Shown: positions 51,525 to 62,927 of the stretch, in pieces
Layout: each line of letters starts with the position of its first letter
How positions within the stretch are numbered: position 1 is the first letter of the stretch
Assembly: GCA_036172665.1 (NCBI GenBank)
Contig: CM069872.1
Span: 59,878,101 to 59,942,100, forward strand
Reading direction: 5' to 3'
From: Prosopocoilus inquinatus
Taxonomy: Eukaryota > Arthropoda > Insecta > Coleoptera > Lucanidae
Length of the DNA stretch: 64,000 nucleotides
Notes under the pieces: generated by a model
The model's input: the letters and a program-made list of their open reading frames with translations, nothing else
Databases searched by the model: none
What the model was told of the DNA's origin: nothing
Position numbers and translations under genes: made by a program

Positions 51525-53590
51525 CCCTGCAGAATTACAGGAATCTGTAATCACCGGAGCCCTCCAAGTTGGTTGCACGTTCAACGTACAGATGGCGCAT
51601 CGATCCCTCAGGTGCCACCCGAAATTAGCGACAATTTTCAGCGTTGAGGTGAATGAACAAGCGTGTTTGTTTGTATAAAATAATGTATACTTTAACCTCT
51701 TATCTTGCCCCTTCTGTGGGCTACGATTTTGTCAATTTGTTTAAGTTTAATGTTTAGTAACTTTATTTGCCCCCCATTGTTGTTAGGGATTTCTATCGAA
51801 TATTTTATGTTACCGCACCTGAGCGCAAGCGACATGTCAACATGTCCTCCTTTTCGCAACACGTTTAATCGACTTTTACCAAGGTTTGTCTTTATTTTGT
51901 TAATGGTCTACTAATTTAAGCTTTAATTTCGTTCTTTCTTGTAGATTTGAAAATGGTCTCCTGACCGAAACATGCCATCAATCGTAACGACTTTTATTAA
52001 TAAGCTACTTCAAGCCGACAGCTTTCTCAGTTTCTTAGTGCCTTGTCGAACAAATCGTTACGACGAATGCTATCAGCACGATCAGACAATCAGGTACGTA
52101 CAGTACAGTATTAGAAACAATGCGAGTCCTTAATTATACGATTTTTGCAGACATTAGTACGGCTAGTTGTGCAGAATTACCGAACATGTGCCGTGGAGAG
52201 TACGCATACTTTTGTTGAAACCGATTTATATCTGATAATGTTCTCCTCTTCTCCTCTGCATGTACCAGCATAAATTATTTACAAGAGTTTCATGGAGACC
52301 GTGTCATTTGCGTAGATTTGTGACCGTGACGTGTGTATTTGAAAACGTGAAGTAATGAGTGAACTTTTGTATAGAAAATAATAAAGATGACACCCCCAAC
52401 ACATAAAAATAAAATTATTTTTCCTACTTGTCAGTGTTTTTTCCAATTAATAAAGCGTTTATTACGATTCACATAACACTAGCTACCGTTAATTACACTG
52501 TGAAACCAGGGCTTTCTGCTAGCCACTGAACTTCACCAACTATAAAGTAATTAATGCCAATGGTACCAACATAATTGGCAGACAAACTGTATTTGCGTTT
52601 TAGTGCAAAATGATTATGAGCGGAATTTCAAATTCGTCCACTTTCGATTTTCTTCGAAAACTTCAGCACTATCTTGCGTCCTTCGGCGAGGCTAATTGAA
52701 TGGTGAAGACCGCATCGTTCTGCTTCGTCTGGTTCTTGAGATATCGTGATTTTTCAGTGGCAATCTGGTGGATGCGCCGGTAAAAATATTAATATCTCCG
52801 GAATTAAAAGGCACAGAAAGTTGCGGTTGCCGCCCTTAGCTTCGCCTTATCAGACTGACTTAACTGTAAAAATTTCAAGTCAATATCTCGAGCCGTTCTC
52901 GACTTATTGAATTTTATGGTCACCGATCGATATTTTTCAAATTTTTTTTCTCGAAAACGGTGCGAGGTAGACACTTGCGGTTTGCACCGTTCGATTCGCC
53001 TAGTCGAAGTGTATAAGGGTGATTTTTTTCGTGGCAATCAATTTTTCGTCGAAAACCTCAAATTTTCATGGACTATAGGCTTACTACTTTTAAGGGCGAG
53101 AAAACTTTTTTTCTCCTAAAATCGCGAAAAAATTCACCCGTATAGAGCTGGACGAGGCGCATTCAAAACCGCGCCCCGTTCCTCTCTAGCTGGCCCCTTT
53201 CCCGAGATATCGACCCTTAAATTACCATCGTAAAAGGACATTAATTCCGCACAGAAAACGAGCTTTAACGCTTAAATTATGTTACAAGCTCATCGCCTGT
53301 GGCCTGTGGCGGTTTTAAAAGAGAAAGACAACTATTCCTGCCCTGTTTAATTCAAAAGAGGACGAAATGCAAGGCATGTTAGGTAAGACAAGTGTTTTCT
53401 CAGAGAAAAGTTGAATAAGCGAAAATCCGTTCGCGCAAATCCAGCAATCGTTATTTATGGGGCGTCGTGGTATTATTTCTACTTGTAAAACGTTTAAAAT
53501 AGCGATAAATAAAAATAATTTTTAATGCGTCGTGGTGCTGCCATCTTGAAGCGACCAACGCGAACTTTCACGTAATCAACGATCACAGGT
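51525..53590 (+). repeat. Satellite unit 24 (short, haplotype A)
   Basis: This A copy has the CATCAATCG insertion and no 3-base deletion, giving 2066 bp. It has CTACGATTTT together with CCTCAGGTGCC, a combination that mixes two haplotypes. Confidence 0.95.
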
Positions 53591-56500
53591 CCCTGCAGAA
53601 TTACAGGAATCTGTCATCACCGGAGCCCTCCAAGTTGGTTGCACGTTCAACGTACAGATGGCGCATCGATCCCTCAAGTGCCACCCGAAATTAGCGACAA
53701 TTTTCAGCGTTGAGATGAATGAACAAGCGTGTTTGTTTGTATAAAATAATGTATACTTTAACCTCTTATCTTGCCCCTTCTGTGGGCTACGATTTTGTCA
53801 ATTTGTTTAAGTTTAATGTTTAGTAACTTTATTTGCCCCCCATTGTTGTTAGGGATTTCTATCGAATATTTTATGTTACCGCACCTGAGCGCAAGCGAAA
53901 TGTCAACATGTCCTCCTTTTCGCAACACGTTTAATCGACTTTTACCAAGGTTTGTCTTTATTTTGTTAATGGTCTACTAATTTAAGCTTTAATTTCGTTC
54001 TTTCTTGTAGATTTGAAAATGGTCTCCTGACCGAAACATGCCATCGTAACGACTTTTATTAATAAACTACTTCAAGCCGACAGCGTTCTCAGTTTCTTAG
54101 TTGAACCTTGTCGAACAAATCATTACGACGAATGCTATCAGCACGATCGGACAATCAGGTACGTGGGCCCCCAGTATTAGAAACAATGTGAGTCCTTAAT
54201 TATACGATTTTTGCAGACATTAGTACGGCTAGTTGTGCAGAATTACCGAACATGTGCCGTGGAGAGTACGCATACTTTTGTTGAGTTAATCGATGAGTTC
54301 ACCGATTAGTTCATCGGTGATCTCACCGAGGAGTTCATCAATAACTTAATAGACGGGCTCTCCAATTAGCTCATCGATTAGTTCAGCGATGAATTCATTG
54401 ATGACTTAATCGATTATCTCATCGATTAGTTCACCGATGAGCTCACCGATTAGTCCATCGATAAGTTCACCGATGAGCTCACCGATTAGTCCATCGATGA
54501 ACTCATCGATTAGTCCATCGATGAGCTCACCGATTAGTTCATCGATGAGCTCATCGATGAGCTCACCGATTAGTTCATCGATGAGCTCACCGATTAGTTC
54601 ATCGATGAGCTCATCGATTAGTTCATCGATGAGTTCACCGGTGAGCTCATCGGTGAAGTCATCGGTGAATTCATCGATGAGCTCATCGATGGACTAATCG
54701 GTGAGCTCATCGATGAATTCACCGATGACTTCATCGATGAGCTCACCGGTGAACTCATCGATGGACTAATCGGTGAGCTCATCGATGAACTAATCGGTGA
54801 GCTCATCGATGGACTAATCGATGAGCTCATCGATGGACTAATCGGTGAGTTCATCGATGAATTCACCGATGACTTCATCGATGAGCTCACCGGTGAACTC
54901 ATCGATGAACTAATCGGTGAGCTCATCGGAATGGAGTAATCGATGAGCTCACCGATAGACTAATCGGTGAGCTCATCAATTAAGTCATCGGTGAATTCAT
55001 CCATGAGCTCATCGGTGAAATCCTCGATTAACTCGTCAATTAACGAATCAGTGCACTCATCGATTAACTCACTGATTGCATCGACAATAAAATAATGTAT
55101 ACTTATATAACCTCTTATCTTGCCCCTTCTTTGGGCTACTATTTTGTCAATTTGTTTAAGTTTAATGTTTATTAACTTTACTTGCCCCCCATTGTTAGGG
55201 ATTTTTAACGATTATTTTATGTTACCGCACTCAGCAACGCAAGCGACATGTCAACATGTCCTCCTTTTCGCAACACGTTTAATCGACTTTTACCAAGGTT
55301 TGTCTTTATTTTGTTAATGGTCTACTAATTTAAGCTTTAATTTCGTTCTTTCTTGTAGATTTGAAAATGGTCTCCTGACCGAAACATGCCATCGTAACGA
55401 CTTTTATTAATAAACTACTTCAAGCCGACAGCGTTCTCAGTTTCTTAGTTGAACCTTGTCGAACAAATCATTACGACGAATGCTATCAGCACGATCGGAC
55501 AATCAGGTACGTGGGCCCCCAGTATTAGAAACAATGTGAGTCCTTAATTATACGATTTTTGCAGACATTAGTACGGCTAGTTGTGCAGAATTACCGAACA
55601 TGTGCCGTGGAGAGTACGCATACTTTTGTTGAAACCGATTTATATCTGATAATGTTCTCCTCTTCTCCTCTGCATGTACCAGCATAAATGATTTACAAGA
55701 GTTTCATGGAGACCGTGTCATTTGCGCAGATTTGTGACCGTGACGTGTGTATTTGAAAACGTGAAGTAATGAGTGAACTTTTGTATAGAAAATAATAAAG
55801 ATGACACCCCCAACACATAAAAATAAAATTATTTTTCCTACTTGTCAGTGTTTTTTCCAATTAATAAAGCGTTTATTACGATTCACATAACACTAGCTAC
55901 CGTTAATTACACTGTGAAACCAGGGCTTTCTGCTAGCCACTGAACTTCACCAACTATAAAGTAATTAATGCCAATGGTACCAACATAATTGGCAGACAAA
56001 CTGTATTTGCGTTTTAGTGCAAAATGATTATGAGCGGAATTTCAAATTCGTCCACTTTCGATTTTCTTCGAAAACTTCAGCACTATCTTGCGTCCTTCGG
56101 CGAGGCTAATTGAATGGTGAAGACCGCATCGTTCTGCTTCGTCTGGTTCTTGAGATATCGTGATTTTTCAGTGGCAATCTGGTGGATGCGCCGGTAAAAA
56201 TATTAATATCTCCGGAATTAAAAGGCACAGAAAGTTGCGGTTGCCGCCCTTAGCTTCGCCTTATCAGACTGACTTAACTGTAAAAATTTCAAGTCAATAT
56301 CTCGAGCCGTTCTCGACTTATTGAATTTTATGGTCACCGATCGATATTTTTCAAATTTTTTTTCTCGAAAACGGTGCGAGGTAGACACTTGCGGTTTGCA
56401 CCGTTCGATTCGCCTAGTCGAAGTGTATAAGGGTGATTTTTTTCGTGGCAATCAATTTTTCGTCGAAAACCTCAAATTTTCATGGACTATAGGCTTACTA

Positions 56501-57004
56501 CTTTTAAGGGCGAGAAAACTTTTTTTCTCCTAAAATCGCGAAAAAATTCACCCGTATAGAGCTGGACGAGGCGCATTCAAAACCGCGCCCCGTTCCTCTC
56601 TAGCTGGCCCCTTTCCCGAGATATCGACCCTTAAATTACCATCGTAAAAGGACATTAATTCCGCACAGAAAACGAGCTTTAACGCTTAAATTATGTTACA
56701 AGCTCATCGCCTGTGGCCTGTGGCGGTTTTAAAAGAGAAAGACAACTATTCCTGCCCTGTTTAATTCAAAAGAGGACGAAATTCAAGGCATGTTAGGTAA
56801 GACAAGTGTTTTCTCAGAGAAAAGTTGAATAAGCGAAAATCCGTTCGCGCAAATCCAGCAATCGTTATTTATGGGGCGTCGTGGTATTATTTCTACTTGT
56901 AAAACGTTTAAAATAGCGATAAATAAAAATAATTTTTAATGCGTCGTGGTGCTGCCATCTTGAAGCGACCAACGCGAACTTTCACGTAATCAACGATCAC
57001 AGGT
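53591..57004 (+). repeat. Satellite unit 25, long form (3414 bp)
   Basis: The minisatellite is at 54285-55086 and the restart at 55087. The first module differs from units 14 and 15 in carrying CTGTCATC, GAGATGAATG and GCGAAATG. The same minisatellite junctions therefore sit behind different left haplotypes. Confidence 0.95.
54285..55086. repeat. Palindromic 12-bp minisatellite, copy 4 (in unit 25)
   Basis: The word order matches copies 2 and 3, and both junctions with the satellite are identical. Confidence 0.95.
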
Positions 57005-59069
57005 CCCTGCAGAATTACAGGAATCTGTCATCACCGGAGCCCTCCAAGTTGGTTGCACGTTCAACGTACAGATGGCGCATCGATCCCTCAAGTGCCACCC
57101 GAAATTAGCGACAATTTTCAGCGTTGAGATGAATGAACAAGCGTGTTTGTTTGTATAAAATAATGTATACTTTAACCTCTTATCTTGCCCCTTCTGTGGG
57201 CTACGATTTTGTCAATTTGTTTAAGTTTAATGTTTAGTAACTTTATTTGCCCCCCATTGTTGTTAGGGATTTCTATCGAATATTTTATGTTACCGCACCT
57301 GAGCGCAAGCGAAATGTCAACATGTCCTCCTTTTCGCAACACGTTTAATCGACTTTTACCAAGGTTTGTCTTTATTTTGTTAATGGTCTACTAATTTAAG
57401 CTTTAATTTCGTTCTTTCTTGTAGATTTGAAAATGGTCTCCTGACCGAAACATGCCATCGTAACGACTTTTATTAATAAACTACTTCAAGCCGACAGCGT
57501 TCTCAGTTTCTTAGTTGAACCTTGTCGAACAAATCGTTACGACGAATGCTATCAGCACGATCAGACAATCAGGTACGTACAGTACAGTATTAGAAACAAT
57601 GCGAGTCCTTAATTATACGATTTTTGCAGACATTAGTACGGCTAGTTGTGCAGAATTACCGAACATGTGCCGTGGAGAGTACGCATACTTTTGTTGAAAC
57701 CGATTTATATCTGATAATGTTCTCCTCTTCTCCTCTGCATGTACCAGCATAAATTATTTACAAGAGTTTCATGGAGACCGTGTCATTTGCGCAGATTTGT
57801 GACCGTGACGTGTGTATTTGAAAACGTGAAGTAATGAGTGAACTTTTGTATAGAAAATAATAAAGATGACACCCCCAACACATAAAAATAAAATTATTTT
57901 TCCTACTTGTCAGTGTTTTTTCCAATTAATAAAGCGTTTATTACGATTCACATAACACTAGCTACTGTTAATTACACTGTGAAACCAGGGCTTTCTGCTA
58001 GCCACTGAACTTCACCAACTATAAAGTAATTAATGCCAATGGTACCAACATAATTGGCAGACAAACTGTATTTGCGTTTTAGTGCAAAATGATTATGAGC
58101 GGAATTTCAAATTCGTCCACTTTCGATTTTCTTCGAAAACTTCAGCACTATCTTGCGTCCTTCGGCGAGGCTAATTGAATGGTGAAGACCGCATCGTTCT
58201 GCTTCGTCTGGTTCTTGAGATATCGTGATTTTTCAGTGGCAATCTGGTGGATGCGCCGGTAAAAATATTAATATCTCCGGAATTAAAAGGCACAGAAAGT
58301 TGCGGTTGCCGCCCTTAGCTTCGCCTTATCAGACTGACTTAACTGTAAAAATTTCAAGTCAATATCTCGAGCCGTTCTCGACTTATTGAATTTTATGGTC
58401 ACCGATCGATATTTTTCAAATTTTTTTTCTCGAAAACGGTGCGAGGTAGACACTTGCGGTTTGCACCGTTCGATTCGCCTAGTCGAAGTGTATAAGGGTG
58501 ATTTTTTTCGTGGCAATCAATTTTTCGTCGAAAACCTCAAATTTTCATGGACTATAGGCTTACTACTTTTAAGGGCGAGAAAACTTTTTTTCTCCTAAAA
58601 TCGCGAAAAAATTCACCCGTATAGAGCTGGACGAGGCGCATTCAAAACCGCGCCCCGTTCCTCTCTAGCTGGCCCCTTTCCCGAGATATCGACCCTTAAA
58701 TTACCATCGTAAAAGGACATTAATTCCGCACAGAAAACGAGCTTTAACGCTTAAATTATGTTACAAGCTCATCGCCTGTGGCCTGTGGCGGTTTTAAAAG
58801 AGAAAGACAACTATTCCTGCCCTGTTTAATTCAAAAGAGGACGAAATTCAAGGCATGTTAGGTAAGACAAGTGTTTTCTCAGAGAAAAGTTGAATAAGCG
58901 AAAATCCGTTCGCGCAAATCCAGTAATCGTTATTTATGGGGCGTCGTGGTATTATTTTTACTTGTAAAACGTTTAAAATAGCGATAAATAAAAATAATTT
59001 TTAATGCGTCGTGGTGCTGCCATCTTGAAGCGACCAACGCGAACTTTCACGTAATCAACGATCACAGGT
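57005..59069 (+). repeat. Satellite unit 26 (short, haplotype A), last complete unit
   Basis: This 2065-bp copy resembles unit 12 (CTGTCATC, GAGATGAATG, GCGAAATG, A intron, GCGCAGATTTG). It has a private GCTACTGTT change. It abuts the truncated terminal unit. Confidence 0.95.
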
Positions 59070-59213
59070 CCCTGCAGAATTACAGGAATCTGTAATCACC
59101 GGAGCGCTCCAAGTTGGTTGCACGTTCAACGTAGAGATGGCGCATCGATCCCTCAAGTGCCACCCGAAATTAGAGACAATTTTCAGCGTTGAGGTGAATG
59201 AAAAAATGTGTTT
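59070..59213 (+). repeat. Truncated, diverged terminal satellite unit (right array edge)
   Basis: Homology continues to about unit position 144 and then stops, just before the TATA-like box. Over ~145 bp it carries several private changes (GAGCGCTCC, GTAGAGATGG, TTAGAGAC, GAAAAAATGTG). That is more divergence than between internal units and is typical of an array edge no longer homogenised. Confidence 0.9.
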
Positions 59214-59666
59214 CCGTAAAATATATAATTTCATCTGCATTTTAATGCAAACTTTAAAGTCTTGTCCTCGTTTAATGAAAGCGAATTATTATTCTCTAAT
59301 GCTAACGATTTAGGATAAACTCGCACTGGTTTCATTACTTGGTCAGCCCACAAAATTACCGTAATATACTTGGCCCTCGTTTAAAGTTGAGAGGTACCTA
59401 AACATCACAAGTTATTTACCTTAATAGCAAATCAAATTAAAAGCCACCAACTGAATAGAACTCTGATCGAATTCCCACTTATTGACTCTTGCATTCCCGA
59501 GACACCTAAAGTGTGACAACGGATGATGCACCGATGTACCTACAAATATATTCTGAAGTGACGACCTCAGTTTGCGTCCACCAGCTTCAAATGGTTCAGT
59601 GAACCCTGCCAACAGCCTCTTCGGGAAAAGTATGCTCATCGAAAAATATGAAGACAACTCAGACAT
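59214..59666. other. Unique flank between array and MITE, no gene seen
   Basis: This is A+T-rich single-copy sequence. Short frames on both strands (up to 81 codons) have no recognisable domain, splice context or codon pattern. AAGACAACT at 59651-59659 mirrors the left tip of the adjacent MITE and might be a trace of another element end. Confidence 0.6.
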
Positions 59667-60075
59667 TAGTTGTCTTTTATTTGCAACGCAGATTAGTTCA
59701 GGTCAGTTCAGTTTAACCCAAAGTGTACTGATCTTAAGTGATCGATTTAATAGTAAATAAAACATGCGAGGTGCGATTGTTGCATTTCATCTCCAGAAGA
59801 AGATATTATTTTTGCATCACTTTACAGCGAGTTAAGCACAAAAGGTTATTTGGACGAGTAATGTAATTTGACAAACAGTTGAAATAACATCCCCTCTACA
59901 AGCGAACCAACTGATCCAAACTGATCTAGAATTACCGAGGTGTAGTATCAGCAACGCTGGAAGCGTTTTGGATCACGTTGGGTTAGATCATGTAGCCAAA
60001 TACAACAGACAAATTTTTTAATAAGTGAGCCAGGGTAAAAGTGAACTGATCTGACATGCAAATAAAAGACAACTA
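59667..60075. mobile_element. 405-bp MITE with 32-bp terminal inverted repeats and TA duplications
   Basis: The left end (59669-59700) and right end (60042-60073) begin GTTGTCTTTTATTTGCA on opposite strands. They match at 28 of 32 positions, including 17 perfect terminal bases. TA lies directly outside both ends (59667-59668 and 60074-60075), as expected for a TA target site. No transposase frame is present, so it is non-autonomous. TA duplication suggests the Tc1/mariner or pogo superfamily, but the tip sequence was not matched to a named family. Confidence 0.75.
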
Positions 60076-60618
60076 TTGTTTTAATTACAAGGTCTGACTG
60101 TATCAAAAATTGCGCAAATTGAAATCAACCCGATAAGGGTGCTGTTATTTAAAATTTAAATTACACTATATTTACAAAAAATTAATTGCGTTTTTTAATA
60201 AATTTATTATGAAATGTGAAAATGAAAACAATTTAGTTCATGCTAGATATATTAATGTATCGTTTCCACGTGCTTTATACAGAATTGAAGTTAACTCTTG
60301 TCCGATGAAAAATGTACGAGAAGCTTTAATGTTAATCTTTAAACGGACGCTGTGAAAAATTGAACAAATGCTCCTAGCGGAGCTATCAACTGATAATGAA
60401 ACGCTGAGCGCTTGTACAATTTTTGACAAAGCTTATTTAAAAATGATGCGATAATAAAAATAAGTATTTTATGTCGGTCACAAGAAAATAATCTTAATGT
60501 ATCTAAATATAAATAAAACATAGCTGAATGTGATATTTTTCTAAAAACAGTTCGGTACTTATATAAGCTTGCTAAACGTTTATTATATTAAAGCACAAAT
60601 AATTCTTAGAAAAATTTT
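60076..60618. other. A+T-rich flank, no gene seen
   Basis: No frame has a recognisable domain. A 9-bp inverted pair, ATTTTTCTA/TAGAAAAAT (about 60535 and 60607), is the only structure noted. Confidence 0.5.
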
Positions 60619-60745
60619 GTACAAATCGTTTTTGATTGCAGTGAAAATCTCGAGCAGCCTCTGTACAGCTGTTTCAGCCCTGCTTGGGGCTTCTTCAGCA
60701 GAGACGTAGCTCGACATTCCCACTGCAAACAAAAACGACTTGTCC
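60619..60745 (-). repeat. Fold-back carrying the hammerhead ribozyme
   Basis: Arms 60619-60654 and 60710-60745 are inverted copies matching at about 30 of 36 positions, sharing CGTTTTTG and TTGCAGTG blocks. The 55-nt centre holds the ribozyme core. The arms extend ribozyme stem I into a long hairpin. This architecture suggests a small mobile or retrotransposed RNA element or its remnant. Confidence 0.7.
60651..60713 (-). ncRNA. Candidate type I hammerhead ribozyme
   Basis: Minus-strand RNA folds as a hammerhead. Stem I is CGAGC/GCUCG plus UCUG/CAGA around an internal loop. The core is CUGAAGA (C3 to A9). Stem II is AGCCC/GGGCU with loop CAAGCA. GAAA supplies G12-A15.1. A very short stem III, ACA/UGU, is followed by A17 (a valid NUH cleavage site, GUA). 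All invariant core bases are present. Stem III is part of the palindrome ACAGCUGU, which would let two molecules form a double hammerhead, as known for short-stem-III ribozymes. Such ribozymes occur in Penelope-like elements, retrozymes and some satellites. No reverse transcriptase is visible nearby. Confidence 0.75.
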
Positions 60746-62380
60746 AATTTATTCGCAATTGCGATGTAAGAGTGATGAACATATAAAATAGCGACATCTT
60801 ACTATCTCTTTTTGCCCTGACATTGCAGTAGGATAGACAAATTGAAGCGGGATTTGGTCCTAATAAGTCCCCCATGCAAGCATGGCCGCCTTTCATATAT
60901 AAATTTCTAGGTTATGTTCAAGAAAATATTGATCATTCGGCCAAATTTGTCAGATTCGCAGTTCTTGTTCCTGTAATTTGGTCACCCGTAAATGTTTAAT
61001 GCAAACGTAATAGTTCTTGCTCCTGTATTTATTACAGTAATGAAGTATTTAGCATTTTTCGGATTGGCACTAGACTATCTAAAGATTTCAATCAGGCCAA
61101 AGATAAAAGACATTCTTATGCTTATATTTGGTTGCAATAAGTAACACAACTTTCTATGGAGACATCTCCACAGTAAAATAACGAGATAAATTAAGAATAT
61201 TCCCACAGTAATGAAGTTGATGTTAAATATAAAAAAAACACAAGGTTCTTGGAATATCGTGGTGTCTGTTGTCGCAGGACAATTTGATTTAATTGAAATG
61301 CCTTTCAAAACTAATGCAGACACCTAAATATGCTTGCTGCCGGTGTTCTGTATTGATTTTAAAGATTTTGAAATTGGGAAATACAGATTTCTCGTTTTTC
61401 AATATATTCTAATTTAGAGACAGTAAATCATTTGTATATTTTTAAAAAACTTAAAACCAGTACAACATTCTGGTTAAGTGTACTTTGTGGTCAAATAATC
61501 GAGAAAATTACAACGCAAAAAATTTTAGGTTAGGTCTCCAGTACACTTTCTTATTGCAATCCTATCCACAGACGGGCCTTAATGGCAATGCAAATGTTAA
61601 ATATCCTACATGATCTTTATTTATAAGCTTATTTTATGAGAAAACAAAGAAATAGCATGTTGTCTTGAATATTGACCAGGTTGTGCACAAATAGATGGAA
61701 TTGGGGCAAAATATGGGGGGTTTTATCTTTTGGCATGATTAATGAAACATAACATGCCACCGCTATTGTTTTGTAATAACAAGCAACATTGATTTGGACT
61801 GGTTGCCCAATGGCACGCTTAGCAAATGCATTTCTGCAATTCAAAAGCCTTTTTCAACGTTTTAAACGCAATACTGTCTCAAACCAGGTTCTTTCATAAC
61901 AAATACTAAAATCTAGGCACATTTTTCAGTCGCTAATTAGCCAAATAACATAATTTTTAGTTTCTTTTATTGAAAATGATTTCCGAGTCATGGAGAAACG
62001 ACAACTTATAGTAAAATTACTGTCCTCTCTGTTACAATCAATTGCTCGCCCTTAGTTTCCCTTTTCATTGAATTGCATTGAAATGCATTGTATTCAATTG
62101 AAATTTCAATATTTTAATTTTATACAGAAATGGTTAAATAATTTCGGGTCAAATAAAGGTCAAAGACATCAAATACGTTTCATTGTCAGTGTTGCCAACA
62201 CATTAGACTTCGAATTATCTCTTGGGAACTTAGAAAGTAGCCTTCCTACCCGAAAATTTCATGTCTTTGAATTTTTAATTAATAAATTATTGTACATAGT
62301 TATTGAAAAAAGCTTTTCCTTTCAAGAAACTACCGTCTTCACTTAAGAAATACCTCCAAAATTGAGAAATATCGTCAGTT
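60746..62380. other. Unique flank, no gene recognised
   Basis: Short frames occur on both strands (up to 92 codons), none with a recognised domain. Noted structures are CCATGC-AA-GCATGG (60872-60885), a direct repeat of AGTTCTTGYTCCTGTA (60960 and 61012, ~52 bp apart), and a run of ATTGAA/TTCAAT words near 62065-62110. Confidence 0.5.
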
Positions 62381-62614
62381 GGCAGCACTTCTTTAGCTCC
62401 CACTACCAGACTTGCTTTACGCTGGAATAGAGAAACGCACGCAACTTCGACCCTTTTCATCAGAGTTTGTCGTCGAGGTCGGACGCTTTCAATGCGTTAT
62501 TAAATTTTTAACAAAATTTGCCTTAATATTGCAATAAATACACTTTTGATTGTATTCTAACAATATTTAACATCGGTTCGGTATATGAAAGTGCTTGAAA
62601 GTGATTTTGGCCAG
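62381..62614 (+). other. Possible first exon or promoter region upstream of a 5'-UTR exon
   Basis: From about 62400 the sequence becomes richer in CG dinucleotides (AACGCACGCAACTTCGACCC, GTCGTCGAGGTCGGACGC) than the surrounding flank. A donor-like GGCCAG|GTAAAA lies at 62614/62615. Together with the acceptor at 62926-62927 this would define an intron of ~313 nt. No long coding frame is present. Speculative. Confidence 0.25.
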
Positions 62615-62877
62615 GTAAAATTAATTTTTTTGTTGCCTGATCGTCTCGTTATTTAATAGACTATCCCATAGGTCTCCAATTCATGTTACGTGGTACCTTT
62701 ACGAGCTTATTCACCGGCTGAATATCTGGTATATTGAAGAACCCCTTCGAATTTCCACTTGATGAAAATTCTGCGCTTTGATCTGCATTTAATTTTAAGG
62801 TAAAGAAAATTACTTCAAATGTATTTAACCATTTTTGTGCTTAAAGGACATACGAATTTATCTGTTTGTAAGAAACG

Positions 62878-62896
62878 TTTTTTTTTTTTTTTTTTT
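62878..62896 (+). repeat. Run of 19 T
   Basis: An uninterrupted T run precedes the candidate acceptor by ~30 bp. It could be simple polypyrimidine sequence of an intron or the poly(A) tail of a minus-strand retroposed copy. No retroposon body was recognised. Confidence 0.8.
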
Positions 62897-62927
62897 AATG
62901 GCGGTAATAAAACTTTTTTTCTCTCAG

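Larger units (their letters stand above)
1..59213 (+). repeat. Satellite array of ~2.06-kb units with four 3.4-kb variants
   Basis: Every unit starts CCCTGCAGAATTACAGG, and unit starts lie at 1, 2062, 4125, 6188, 8251, 10314, 12380, 14446, 16511, 18577, 20642, 22708, 24773, 26839, 30253, 33667, 35733, 37798, 39861, 41924, 43990, 46045, 49459, 51525, 53591, 57005 and 59070. All are head to tail, and the unit start is arbitrary. Copies differ by scattered substitutions and small indels, so they are very similar but distinguishable. The array continues past the left window edge and ends inside a truncated unit near 59213. No transposase, reverse transcriptase, rRNA or histone gene was recognised in the unit. 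A complex satellite is the best description; a tandemly amplified non-coding transcription unit is also possible. Confidence 0.97.

Noticed and set aside
1..59213. Bacterial or phage DNA, CRISPR array
   Set aside because: There are no conserved genes or ribosome-binding sites. Repeats are kilobases long or contiguous 12-mers without spacers, and intron and poly(A) signals point to a eukaryote.
60606..60896. 96-codon minus-strand frame overlapping the ribozyme
   Set aside because: The sequence is explained by the fold-back and ribozyme. The frame has no recognisable domain and no upstream splice or start support.
61629..61844. Minus-strand 71-codon frame
   Set aside because: No domain, no splice signals and no codon pattern distinguish it from the surrounding A+T-rich sequence.
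62450..62480. Second hammerhead on the minus strand (CTGATGA near 62457)
   Set aside because: CTGATGA is followed by AAAGGGTCGAAG. There is no stem II and no GAAA at the right place.
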